Shown here in pieces: positions 5,665 to 12,333 of a DNA stretch of 12,333 nt (position 1 is the first letter of the stretch; every line of letters begins with the position of its first letter). Position numbers and translations under genes: made by a program. The notes under the pieces are model-generated. The model was not told where the DNA came from. It was given only the letters and a program-made list of their open reading frames with translations, and made no database searches. Source of the DNA: Prevotellaceae bacterium (lineage in GTDB: Bacteria; Bacteroidota; Bacteroidia; Bacteroidales; UBA932); NCBI GenBank assembly GCA_031257655.1, contig JAIROF010000165.1:1-12333 (forward strand). The letters run 5' to 3'.

Positions 5665-5778
5665 AGCGCACAGATGGCGCAGATTTTTATGATTTACGCA
5701 GCTGAAGAACCGGAGCTCGGCGCAGCCAAATGTCTAAAATCTGTGCAAATCAATAAAAGTTTGCGCCATCTGTGCGCT
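5665..5778 (+). repeat. Long imperfect inverted repeat, possible terminator
   Basis: AGCGCACAGATGGCGCA (5665-5681) is repeated perfectly in inverted orientation at 5762-5778. Imperfect pairing continues inward for about 20 bases (GATTTTTATGATTTACGCAG against ACTTTTATTGATTTGCACAG). A T-rich stretch, GTTTTTGTTTT, follows the right arm on the plus strand. It lies between the convergent acetyltransferase and oxidoreductase gamma genes, so it could end the plus-strand transcript. The CACAGATTTTTATGATTT wording is also typical of dispersed Bacteroidetes spacer repeats. Confidence 0.65.
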
Positions 5779-5827
5779 GTTTTTGTTTTAGCCCGACGCA
5801 GCGTGGGCGCTACGCCGAGCGGAGCGC

Positions 5828-6367
5828 TTAGCCCTCCACTATCTCCATGCCGCGCAGGATGGCTTGCTCGTTCATGGGGATGAGCTTGTGGGCGCGCTCG
5901 GGGAGGGATTTTTGGAGGCCTTTCACCACGTTTTCCAGCTGCACAATGGGCTTTACCTTGAGGAATGCTCCGAGCACAATCATGTTGAAGATTTTTGCGT
6001 TGCCCATTTTTGCCGCCTCCTCGGTAGCCGCCACCCTGCATACCCTGACGTCTGCTCTGGCGGGCGGCGCGGTGATGCCGTTCGGGTCGTACAGCAGCAG
6101 GCCGCCCCGCTTTACCGCTCCCTCAAACTTGTCGAGCGACTGCTGGTTGAGGATGATGGCCGTGTCAAACTCGTGGATGATGGGCGAGCTAATGCGGTCG
6201 CGGCTCAGGATAACGGTGACGTTGGCTGTGCCGCCGCGCATTTCGGGGCCGTAGCTGGGCATCCACGTTACCTCCTGACCCTGCATAACCCCAGAGTAGG
6301 CCAGTATCTTTCCCATCGACAGCACGCCTTGCCCGCCAAAGCCGGCGATAATTATTTCTTCTTTCAT
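5828..6367 (-). CDS. 2-oxoacid:ferredoxin oxidoreductase, gamma subunit
   Basis: This is the gamma subunit of a four-part 2-oxoacid:ferredoxin oxidoreductase (VOR/KOR/POR group), which oxidatively decarboxylates a 2-oxoacid to acyl-CoA and reduces ferredoxin. The 179-residue protein shows the usual landmarks: IIIAGFGGQGVLSMGKIL at the N-terminus (GFGGQG at 9-14) and SYGPEMRGGTANV (38-50). The length is normal for a stand-alone gamma subunit. The sequence does not settle the substrate; the alpha partner resembles the VorB (branched-chain 2-oxoacid) group. It is the last gene of the operon, but 222 bp of repeat-bearing spacer separate it from the beta gene, an unusually wide gap. Its downstream end faces the acetyltransferase across a hairpin. 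Confidence 0.9.
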   Translation of the reverse strand: MKEEIIIAGFGGQGVLSMGKILAYSGVMQGQEVTWMPSYGPEMRGGTANVTVILSRDRISSPIIHEFDTAIILNQQSLDKFEGAVKRGGLLLYDPNGITAPPARADVRVCRVAATEEAAKMGNAKIFNMIVLGAFLKVKPIVQLENVVKGLQKSLPERAHKLIPMNEQAILRGMEIVEG

Positions 6368-6405
6368 TTTACAAATTCTAAATTTGATGTCCTTTCCCTG
6401 TGGTT

Positions 6406-6480
6406 CTCTGTGCAGCCTCCGTGCACCTCTGTGTCAGCATTGCACAGCGGCGCACAGCGGTTGCACAGAAGCGCACAGAG
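6406..6480 (-). repeat. CACAGAG-type spacer repeat with stem-loop
   Basis: CTCTGTGC (6406-6413) and GCACAGAG (6473-6480) form the outer arms of a region holding several more GCACAG or CTGTG copies, such as GCACAGCGGCGCACAGCGG. It occupies the spacer between the beta and gamma oxidoreductase genes. The core resembles the arms at 5665-5778, so related repeats lie on both sides of the gamma gene. It could form RNA structure within the operon transcript. Confidence 0.55.
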
Positions 6481-6563
6481 GGCTTACGCCGAAATCAGCA
6501 CGTAATGTAGCGTAGCCAATTCCCACAGGCTGCCTTGGAAAGGGCAGAGGGAGCGCTTCGCGC

Positions 6564-6596
6564 CATTTTGCATTTTGCATTCTCAATTCTCAATTG
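6564..6596 (-). repeat. Simple repeat running over the beta-subunit stop codon
   Basis: CATTTTG occurs twice, followed by CATTCTCAATTCTCAATTG on the plus strand; on the coding strand this reads CAATTGAGAATTGAGAATGCAAAATG. The TGA stop of the beta subunit (6592-6590) lies inside the first TTGAGAA copy, so the last codons and the stop overlap the repeat. Confidence 0.6.
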
Positions 6597-7351
6597 TCTT
6601 TCAGGTCTCCCAGGGGGTAGAACGGCAGCATGTTTTCGGCCATCCACCGGTTGGCTTCTGTGGGGGATAGCTTCCATCCGGAGCTGCACGTTGCCACCAC
6701 CTCAACGAACGACGTCCCCTTTTGGGCGTAGGCTTTTTCGACCGCCTTTTTGAGCGCGCGCTTTGCCTGCCTCACCGCGCCCGGGGTGTGGACGGCCTGT
6801 CGGGTCACGTAGGATACGCCCGGCAGCTGCGCCATCAGCTCCGACACCTTAAAGGGGTAGCCGTTGAGGTTGGCCTGGCGGCCCTGCGGCGTGGTGGCCG
6901 TTTTCATGCCCAGCAGGGTGGTGGGCGCCATTTGCCCGCCGGTCATGCCGTAGATGGCGTTGTTGATGAAGATGACGGTGATGTTTTCGCCGCGGTTGCA
7001 GGCGTGTATGATTTCGGCGGTGCCGATGGCGGCGAGGTCGCCGTCGCCCTGGTAGGCGAAGACGTGCAGGTGGGGGTTGGTGCGCTTGATGCCGGTGGCC
7101 ACCGCCGGGGCGCGCCCGTGCGCGGCCTCCACCCAGTCGATGTCGAGGTAGCTGTAGAGCATCACGGCGCACCCCACCGGCGCGATGCCTACGGCCTTGT
7201 CCTGTATGCCCAGCTCTTCGATGGCTTCGGCCAGTATCTTGTGTACCGTCCCGTGGCTGCACCCGGGGCAGTAGTGCATGGGCGCGTCGGTGAGCGTTTT
7301 GCTCTTGGCGTACGCGAGGTTTTCGGGCTTTACAATTTCTTCAATGTTCAT
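6590..7351 (-). CDS. 2-oxoacid:ferredoxin oxidoreductase, beta (TPP) subunit
   Basis: The beta subunit binds thiamine pyrophosphate and Mg2+ for decarboxylation of the 2-oxoacid. The TPP motif is clear: QGDGDLAAIG (101-110) through to FINNAIYGMTGGQMAPTT (128-145). HGRAPAVATGIKR (78-90) is also family-typical. Four cysteines, C28 and C31 (in CPGC), C61 and C222 (in TCSSGW), are spaced as in beta subunits that hold one [4Fe-4S] cluster, so this subunit probably carries the electron-entry cluster. At 253 residues it has the usual length. It begins 21 nt after the alpha gene's stop codon and is co-transcribed with it. Naming of beta as VorA or KorB differs between sources, so no symbol is given. 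Confidence 0.94.
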   Translation of the reverse strand: MNIEEIVKPENLAYAKSKTLTDAPMHYCPGCSHGTVHKILAEAIEELGIQDKAVGIAPVGCAVMLYSYLDIDWVEAAHGRAPAVATGIKRTNPHLHVFAYQGDGDLAAIGTAEIIHACNRGENITVIFINNAIYGMTGGQMAPTTLLGMKTATTPQGRQANLNGYPFKVSELMAQLPGVSYVTRQAVHTPGAVRQAKRALKKAVEKAYAQKGTSFVEVVATCSSGWKLSPTEANRWMAENMLPFYPLGDLKDN

Positions 7352-7372
7352 GGCTTATGTCGGTGTGCTTCG

Positions 7373-8458
7373 TTATTCGCAATTCGTTTTCAGCTTTTTC
7401 ATGGCCTCCGCCACTTCGTTTGGCGAGTGGATGATACCGCCGTTGCGCCCAAAGTGCGCCACGGGCAGGGCGCTTTCTACGGACAGGCGCACGTCTTCCA
7501 CCATTTGCCCTGCGCTCAGCTCTACGCACAGGATTCCTTTGAGCTGCCTGGCTCGCGCCGCCAGGGATTTGGCGGGGAAGGGGTAGAGGGTAATCGGGCG
7601 GAACAGGCCGGCCTTAACGCCTTCGGAGCGCAGGAGCTCCACCGCCTTTTGCCCGATGCGCGCCGATATGCCGTAGGCTACGATGAGGTATTGGGCGTCG
7701 CTGCACAGCAGCTCTTCGTAGCGCGCCTCCTTTTCCTGTATTTCGGCGTACTTGGCCTGCAGCTTTTGGTTGAACTTTTCGTGCACGGCGGGGTCGAGCT
7801 CCACCGAGGTGATGATGTTTCGGCGGCGGTTTCGCTTGCCGGTCACCGCCCAGCTGCCGACGCTTTTCTGCATCTCCTCGTCCGTTGGGCGGGGGCGCGG
7901 CGGGCGCAGCTCCACCTTCTCCATCATTTGCCCTATCACGCCGTCGGCGAGTATCATGGCCGGGTTGCGGTACGTGAAGGCCAGGTCGAAGGCCAGCGGA
8001 ACGAAGTCGTACATCTCCTGCACGGACGCGGGCGCCAGCACGATGAGGTGAAAGTCGCCGTGTCCTCCCCCTTTGGTGGCCATGAAGTAGTCGGCCTGCG
8101 ATGGCTGTATGGTGCCCAGGCCGGGGCCTCCGCGCGACACGTTCACCACGAGGCACGGCAGCTCCGCCCCGGCAAGGTACGACAGCCCCTCGGCCATGAG
8201 GCTCACGCCGGGGCTCGACGACGAGGTCATGGCGCGCTTGCCGGCGCTCGCCGCGCCGTACACCATGTTGATGGAGGCAATTTCGCTCTCGGCCTGCAGC
8301 ACCACCATGCCGGTGGTTTCCCAGGGGCGCATATCCATCAGCGTTTCCATCACCTCCGACTGGGGCGTTATGGGGTAGCCAAAGTAGGCGTCGCAGCCGC
8401 AGCGGATGGCGGCGGCGGCAATAGCTTCGTTCCCCTTCATCAAACGTAGATCGGGCAT
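7373..8458 (-). CDS. vorB: 2-oxoacid:ferredoxin oxidoreductase, alpha subunit (VorB-like)
   Basis: This is the alpha subunit of the heterotetrameric oxidoreductase, most similar in wording to Bacteroidetes proteins named 3-methyl-2-oxobutanoate dehydrogenase subunit VorB. Domain I is seen in GNEAIAAAAIRCGCDAYFGY and PITPQSEV (29-36). The QAESEIAS segment (55-62) holds the glutamate that activates TPP in this family. TSSSSPGVSLMAEGLSYL (78-95) and SRGGPGLGTIQPSQADY (108-124) follow. The C-terminal part (from about 250) with YLIVAYGISARIGQKAV and LFRPITLYPFP is domain II. At 361 residues it is a normal stand-alone alpha subunit. Substrate could be branched-chain 2-oxoacids or 2-oxoglutarate; the sequence alone does not decide. 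It starts 7 nt after the ferredoxin gene's stop. Confidence 0.93.
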   Translation of the reverse strand: MPDLRLMKGNEAIAAAAIRCGCDAYFGYPITPQSEVMETLMDMRPWETTGMVVLQAESEIASINMVYGAASAGKRAMTSSSSPGVSLMAEGLSYLAGAELPCLVVNVSRGGPGLGTIQPSQADYFMATKGGGHGDFHLIVLAPASVQEMYDFVPLAFDLAFTYRNPAMILADGVIGQMMEKVELRPPRPRPTDEEMQKSVGSWAVTGKRNRRRNIITSVELDPAVHEKFNQKLQAKYAEIQEKEARYEELLCSDAQYLIVAYGISARIGQKAVELLRSEGVKAGLFRPITLYPFPAKSLAARARQLKGILCVELSAGQMVEDVRLSVESALPVAHFGRNGGIIHSPNEVAEAMKKLKTNCE

Positions 8459-8465
8459 AGCTTTT

Positions 8466-8717
8466 TCAGTTTTTTTCTATGGTTTCACTTGATGCAATTT
8501 TCACCTTGTAAACGGCGATTACGCTGTCGGGGCACACCAGCGCACAGCTGGCGCAGCCGGTGCAGGTGTCGGGCTGGTGCATAAAGGCGTAGCGGTAGCC
8601 TTTGCCGTTTACCTCCTGCGCAAGCGCTATCACCCCAACAGGACACGATACTACGCAGACCTCACAGCCTTTGCACTTTTCGACGTCCACTACTATTGCT
8701 CCTCTTACTTTTGCCAT
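8466..8717 (-). CDS. 2-oxoacid:ferredoxin oxidoreductase, delta (2[4Fe-4S]) subunit
   Basis: The 83-residue protein is a two-cluster ferredoxin-like subunit that passes electrons from the catalytic subunits to free ferredoxin. Both cluster motifs are intact: C15xxC18xxC21xxxC25P (CKGCEVCVVSCP) and C52xxC55xxC58xxxC62P (CTGCASCALVCP). It is the first gene of the operon, follows its own promoter with a short leader, and lies 7 nt ahead of the alpha gene. The delta-alpha-beta-gamma order is the usual one for this enzyme in Bacteroidetes. Confidence 0.94.
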   Translation of the reverse strand: MAKVRGAIVVDVEKCKGCEVCVVSCPVGVIALAQEVNGKGYRYAFMHQPDTCTGCASCALVCPDSVIAVYKVKIASSETIEKN

Positions 8718-8732
8718 AATTTTTTTATTTTA

Positions 8733-8765
8733 CAAAGTTACGCCTTTCCCCCTTCGATTGCCAAC
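8733..8765 (-). promoter_or_regulatory. Promoter of the oxidoreductase operon
   Basis: On the minus strand TAACTTTG (8740 to 8733) is a perfect Bacteroidetes -7 element. GTTG (8765 to 8762) lies 21 nt upstream. The ferredoxin ATG begins 15 nt after the -7 element, so the leader is very short. This promoter separates the operon from the AIPR gene transcribed toward it. Confidence 0.65.
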
Positions 8766-8829
8766 TTTTTTTCGCACGTTTTTTTTTCGGCGCGGGGAAG
8801 GGGGGTGAAGCGCCCTGCCGGGAAAAGCG

Positions 8830-10500
8830 CTACGGCAGGTACTCCATTAAGTCGCCGCGCCTGAAAGTTGCCGACAGTCGCCTTTTTGCTATTTTATCGT
8901 ACGAGCCGGGGGCAGGGTACAGCTGGCTTAGCGCATGGATTAGCTCGGCGTTTGCCCGCTCAAAGAGGGCTTCTCTCTTGTCCTCAAAGTAAGCTTTTGC
9001 GCGGTCAAATACCCTATGCGTCAGCTCGGCAGGCGCAAGCCGTAAATCTTTTAGGAGCAGCCCGCCCAGAATCATGGCCATAAAGTAGCTGCTGTAGGGT
9101 ATGTGCGGGAATTTGTTGATTAAAATAGTTTTTTTGCGCTGTGCGTCGCAAAATCGGTATATAAAAACGGCCATAAGCAGCTGCGCGGCGTTAATTTCGC
9201 CAAAAACATCGCCGTAAAACGCGCCAAACAGCTCGTTTTTCTTAAATTTTGCCTGAAATGGCTTCCTCTTCCATACGGCATAGATGGCTTCTGCGGCAAC
9301 AGCGGAGGGAATGGTCTTTTCCGGAGAAGAAAAAGCGCTGTCTTTTTTCCTTTTATAGGCGTACCCCAGCTCGGCAATGGCGGACTCCAGCCGTATTTGC
9401 AAGTCGTCGGTTGACCGTAAATCGCGTAAGTCAACCGGATTTTGGCTGTTTGTCGCAATGGTTATCTCCGTAGCTAAGGCGCTGTCGGCGTCGCCCGCCA
9501 GCTCGTATAGCCGCACGAGCACGTAGGCATTGGAGTAGTCCATATACGGATTTTCGTTTACGGTATGCTGTACCACCCTGCACGTTTGCCCGCCGTTGAT
9601 GATCTGCAAATCCTCAACCCGTACTTTCCAGTTCGACTCTTGCAGCTCGTTGGTGAAAAACTTGCTGCAAACCATTGTTATGCCATTGTTGTAAAAGTAA
9701 AAGTTATCCCGCCTGTCGCCCAGCAAGGTGGTTTTGATGGCAGAATTTACCCGGCTTTTATTCAGCCCCAAATAGTTTCTAATGTTTCTATCCAGCAGGC
9801 TATCTCCATGCCTGTCAAATAGCCCGGCCAGCTCTACGACGTTAATTTTGCCAAGCAGCACCCTTTTGAAGTTAAACCCTTCTTGAATGCTCCTCCCGGT
9901 TAGCTGCAACGCTTCGCTTATTCCCTTTTTTGCCTGCAAAGAGCTTACAATGCCTTCGTGGTTGTAGTGCTCAAAGCTGACCTGGCTATCCGGAAATCCT
10001 GCATTTGCAATGTGGGTATCCCCCTCCTTCGACCATTTTAAGCCGTTGCTCGCAAAGACGCATTTAATGCTTGGAATATAGCCATCGGCAATCAATGAGC
10101 GAATATCTTCGACTTTGGGCGTCAAATCTTCGTTCATTTCCAGGAGCTTGCTGGGGTCGAAAATGGCGCTGATGCTGCCGGCTACTCGCTGAATTGCGTT
10201 GGCCGGAAAGTTGACGTCCTTATTCAGGTCAAAAGCGTATTTGCCCTGAAACAGGGTAACCGGAAAGTCGTAGCCGGCTACATCTCCAATGTATATGGCG
10301 TCAACTCCCGCATCGTTGCCGCCTTCGGTAATGCAGCCAAAGGCTTCTTCCAGCTCAACGCCCAGGTAGGAGGCCACAGACAGGCAAACAAAGGCCTTTG
10401 AGAGCTTTTGTTTCTCATCCTTTTCGTCGGCAAATTTATCAGGATTATCCGCCACGATTTTCCTAATGCGTTGGTCAACAATATGCTTACTAATATCCAT
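8830..10500 (-). CDS. AIPR-family protein, abortive infection/phage resistance
   Basis: Residue numbers here count from ATG at 10500 (556 aa). The core has the signature of the AIPR family (Pfam AIPR, abortive infection phage resistance): NIRNYLGLNKSRVNSAI (239-255), NFYFYNNGITMVC (266-278) and LQIINGGQT (298-306). The N-terminus contains GGNDAGVDAIYIGD (60-73) followed by LFQGKY (83-88), an acidic residue plus QxK pattern like the Mrr-type PD-(D/E)XK nuclease core, so DNA or RNA cleavage is plausible but inferred. Such genes occur in phage-defence islands. A GTG at 10545 would overlap the gdhA stop as GTGA and add 15 residues; I prefer the ATG because GTG starts are uncommon here and the family usually begins near this point. 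It lies between two metabolic loci, with no methylase or other defence partner in view. Confidence 0.87.
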   Translation of the reverse strand: MDISKHIVDQRIRKIVADNPDKFADEKDEKQKLSKAFVCLSVASYLGVELEEAFGCITEGGNDAGVDAIYIGDVAGYDFPVTLFQGKYAFDLNKDVNFPANAIQRVAGSISAIFDPSKLLEMNEDLTPKVEDIRSLIADGYIPSIKCVFASNGLKWSKEGDTHIANAGFPDSQVSFEHYNHEGIVSSLQAKKGISEALQLTGRSIQEGFNFKRVLLGKINVVELAGLFDRHGDSLLDRNIRNYLGLNKSRVNSAIKTTLLGDRRDNFYFYNNGITMVCSKFFTNELQESNWKVRVEDLQIINGGQTCRVVQHTVNENPYMDYSNAYVLVRLYELAGDADSALATEITIATNSQNPVDLRDLRSTDDLQIRLESAIAELGYAYKRKKDSAFSSPEKTIPSAVAAEAIYAVWKRKPFQAKFKKNELFGAFYGDVFGEINAAQLLMAVFIYRFCDAQRKKTILINKFPHIPYSSYFMAMILGGLLLKDLRLAPAELTHRVFDRAKAYFEDKREALFERANAELIHALSQLYPAPGSYDKIAKRRLSATFRRGDLMEYLP

Positions 10501-10541
10501 CTTTGGTTTTAAAATAGCTCCGACAATGCCGTTCTCTGAAA

Positions 10542-11876
10542 TCACACGCCTTGCGCCAGCATGGCCTGCGCCACCTTCATGAAGCCGGCAATGTTGGCGC
10601 CTTTCACGTAGCTGATGTACCCGTCGGGTTGGCGGCCAAACTTGAGGCAGGCTTCGTGGATGTTGCTCATAATTTGGCGCAGCTTTTCGTCCACCTCCTC
10701 CCTTGTCCAGCTGTACTTCATGGCGTTCTGCGACATCTCCAGCCCCGACACCGACACGCCGCCCGCGTTTACGGCCTTTCCGGGGGCAAACAGCAGCCGG
10801 TGGCGCGTAAACTCGTTGATGGCTTCGGGCGTGCAGCCCATGTTGGAGACCTCCGCCACGCAGCGCGCGCCGTTGGCGATGAGCGTTGCGGCGTCGTCGC
10901 CGTTGAGCTCATTTTGGATGGCGCAGGGCAGCGCAATGTCCACCTTGAGCTCCCAGGGCTTTTTGTCGGCGATGAACGCCGAGCCGGCAAACTTTTCGGC
11001 GTAGGGCGCCACCACGTCGTTGCACGAATCGCGCAGCGCCACCATGTAGCTTATTTTTTCGGCGTTCAGCCCCTGCTCGTCGTAGATGTACCCGTCCGGC
11101 CCGGAGATGGCGACGACCTTTGCGCCCAGCTCCGTGGCCTTGAGCGCAGCCCCCCACGCCACGTTGCCAAAGCCCGAAATGGCCACCGTTTTGCCCGCAA
11201 TGTCCAGGCTGTGGCGCTGTAGCATGTGCTGCACAAAGTACACCGCGCCAAACCCCGTGGCCTCCGGGCGAATGAGCGAGCCGCCCCAGCCGACGCCCTT
11301 TCCCGTAAACACGCCCGTGTTTTCGCGCGCCAGCTTCTTGTACCAGCCGTACATGAATCCAATTTCGCGCCCCGCCACGCCGATGTCGCCGGCGGGCACG
11401 TCGGTTTCGGCGCCAATGTGCCGCCACAGCTCGGTGATGTAGGCCTGGCAAAAGCGCATCACCTCGCCTTTGGACTTCCCCTTGGGGCTGAAGTCCGACC
11501 CGCCCTTGGCGCCCCCCATCGGAAGGGTGGTGAGCGCGTTCTTGAACGTTTGCTCAAATCCCAGAAACTTGAGCGTGGAGAGCGTTACCGAAGGGTGAAA
11601 GCGAATGCCGCCCTTGTAGGGGCCAAGGGCGTTGTTGAACTGCACGCGGTAGCCGGTGTTCACCTGCGGTTTGCCCCGGTCGTCGTGCCACACCACCTTA
11701 AAGGTGAAGATGCGGTCGGGCTCCACTATGCTCTCAATGATGTTGGCCTCCTCAAATTCGGGGTGAAGGTTGTACACCTCCTCCACCGATTCGAGCACCT
11801 CCCGCACCGCCTGCAAATATTCCGGCTCGTGGCCATACTTGGCGCTAAGCCTGTCCATTACCTGCTCTACTTTCAT
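10542..11876 (-). CDS. gdhA: Glutamate dehydrogenase, NADP-type
   Basis: GDH interconverts 2-oxoglutarate plus ammonia and glutamate; the biosynthetic direction uses NADPH. The 444-residue protein matches the hexameric bacterial GDH length. It has GPYKGGIRFHP (85-95), the catalytic lysine in LPMGGAKGGSDF (K124), PAGDIGVAGRE (161-171) with the catalytic aspartate, and the Rossmann glycine-rich turn SGFGNVAWG (234-242). The form resembles the Bacteroides NADP-dependent enzyme; coenzyme choice is inferred from family resemblance. I chose ATG at 11876; the frame extends only one codon further, to a TTG. The gene has its own promoter upstream, and its stop codon overlaps a possible GTG start of the AIPR gene, so the two may share a transcript. 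Confidence 0.96.
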   Translation of the reverse strand: MKVEQVMDRLSAKYGHEPEYLQAVREVLESVEEVYNLHPEFEEANIIESIVEPDRIFTFKVVWHDDRGKPQVNTGYRVQFNNALGPYKGGIRFHPSVTLSTLKFLGFEQTFKNALTTLPMGGAKGGSDFSPKGKSKGEVMRFCQAYITELWRHIGAETDVPAGDIGVAGREIGFMYGWYKKLARENTGVFTGKGVGWGGSLIRPEATGFGAVYFVQHMLQRHSLDIAGKTVAISGFGNVAWGAALKATELGAKVVAISGPDGYIYDEQGLNAEKISYMVALRDSCNDVVAPYAEKFAGSAFIADKKPWELKVDIALPCAIQNELNGDDAATLIANGARCVAEVSNMGCTPEAINEFTRHRLLFAPGKAVNAGGVSVSGLEMSQNAMKYSWTREEVDEKLRQIMSNIHEACLKFGRQPDGYISYVKGANIAGFMKVAQAMLAQGV

Positions 11877-12157
11877 CAATTATAGTATAAACGATAGCTT
11901 AATGTAAAAAAATAAATGAGGAGCAAATATAGCCTTTTTTTATGAATTTGCCAGCTGCTATTCGTGCAGCCAATTCTTTTTTTGAGGTGCTATACAATCT
12001 TTTGTGGTGTCCATGTTTGATTGGCACAACTCATAAACAGGTGAAAATCAGCGCGGTGGAATAATTTTTTTGAGGGGGGGTGAAAAACCTCATTTACTCA
12101 CTCGTGCTTATTTTTGGTGTTCGTGAGCTCACTACGCTCGGTTACACCTAATTTTCA
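11877..12157. other. Geneless spacer upstream of gdhA
   Basis: Beyond the gdhA leader and promoter I see no gene. Notable are a 10-bp palindrome, GTGAGCTCAC (12123-12132), and scattered CCTCATT words resembling those inside the adjoining repeat element. Together with that element, the region to the window end is non-coding. Confidence 0.55.
11924..11931 (-). promoter_or_regulatory. gdhA promoter, -7 element
   Basis: On the minus strand TATATTTG (11931 to 11924) matches TAnnTTTG exactly, 47 nt upstream of the gdhA ATG. No good -33 TTTG element is visible; the expected position reads TGGC. The leader is A/T-rich. Confidence 0.55.
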
Positions 12158-12331
12158 TAACAAAACAACCTTAGTAGCAATGAGTTAACTCGCCACCATC
12201 CAACCTCATTGCCTCATTTTCCGTTTGCTCGTCTCCCAATTTTCGACACTCGTCCGCAAATCTTCGTTAATAATTAGGTAATGAGGTTGTTATATATTGT
12301 TGCTCGTTTGGCTACTGAGGTTGTTTTGTTA
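12158..12331. mobile_element. 174-bp MITE-like element with terminal inverted repeats
   Basis: The element begins TAACAAAACAACCTTAGTAGC (12158-12178) and ends with its reverse complement (12311-12331) with one mismatch in 21 bases. A second nested inverted repeat lies inside: AACCTCATTGCCTCATT near 12202 against AACCTCATTACCTAATT read from the other strand near the right end. It encodes no protein. A shortened copy lies in inverse orientation at 2542-2660. Terminal TA dinucleotides could be a target duplication. Small non-coding elements with terminal inverted repeats in several copies fit a MITE; mobility is inferred. Confidence 0.65.
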
Positions 12332-12333
12332 GA

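Noticed and set aside
6722..8449. Long open frame of 575 codons on the plus strand
   Set aside because: It is antisense to the GC-rich beta and alpha oxidoreductase genes, whose frames carry complete family motifs; its translation is low-complexity in H, G, R and V.
8814..8839. CCTGCCG/CGGCAGG inverted repeat over the AIPR stop codon as a terminator
   Set aside because: The stem is good, but no T tract follows on the minus strand, so intrinsic termination is not supported.
10551..11885. Two plus-strand open frames of about 220 codons
   Set aside because: They lie antisense to gdhA, which is complete and motif-bearing. They match no family I recognise.

Overview
The window comes from a Bacteroidetes genome, most likely order Bacteroidales. 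Three things support this: most genes that need a promoter have a perfect -7 element of the Bacteroidetes type (TAnnTTTG); the proteins resemble Bacteroides/Porphyromonas-type MetF, CCA-adding enzyme, VorB and GDH; and the spacers are full of short AT-rich tandem repeats of the sort seen in that phylum. I identified all families by reading motifs. No search was run.

Layout. 1-483 is a geneless AT-rich spacer with an outward-facing promoter at its left end. 484-1467 (-) encodes a divergent ureohydrolase (formimidoylglutamase/arginase-like) protein. It is bracketed by mirror-image simple repeats that share a 24-bp inverted repeat. 1661-2527 (+) is metF and 2838-4235 (+) is cca (HD-domain tRNA nucleotidyltransferase, TTG start). 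Between them lies a truncated copy of a repeat element whose fuller copy, with 21-bp terminal inverted repeats, ends the window (12158-12331) in the opposite orientation.

4287-5597 (+) is the most unusual part: a tandem-duplicated, probable toxin-antitoxin module. Each 347-bp unit carries the same promoter with a doubled 16-bp repeat, a 59-residue presumed antitoxin, and a GNAT acetyltransferase start that overlaps it by ATGA. In the first unit the acetyltransferase breaks off after 46 codons. In the second it is intact (208 aa). The result is two antitoxin-like genes for one complete toxin-like gene.

5828-8717 (-) is a four-gene operon for a 2-oxoacid:ferredoxin oxidoreductase, transcribed delta (ferredoxin), alpha (VorB), beta (TPP subunit), gamma. 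The gamma gene is separated from the rest by a 222-bp repeat-bearing spacer. Upstream on the same strand are an AIPR-family (abortive infection/phage resistance) gene with a restriction-nuclease-like N-terminus (8830-10500) and gdhA, glutamate dehydrogenase (10542-11876). The AIPR gene is a defence-type gene placed between two central-metabolism loci. 11877-12333 holds the gdhA promoter and the terminal repeat element.

Functionally, GDH and the oxidoreductase fit amino-acid metabolism in an anaerobe: GDH interconverts 2-oxoglutarate and glutamate, and the oxidoreductase links branched-chain or related 2-oxoacids to acyl-CoA and reduced ferredoxin. The GNAT module and the AIPR gene are accessory genes.
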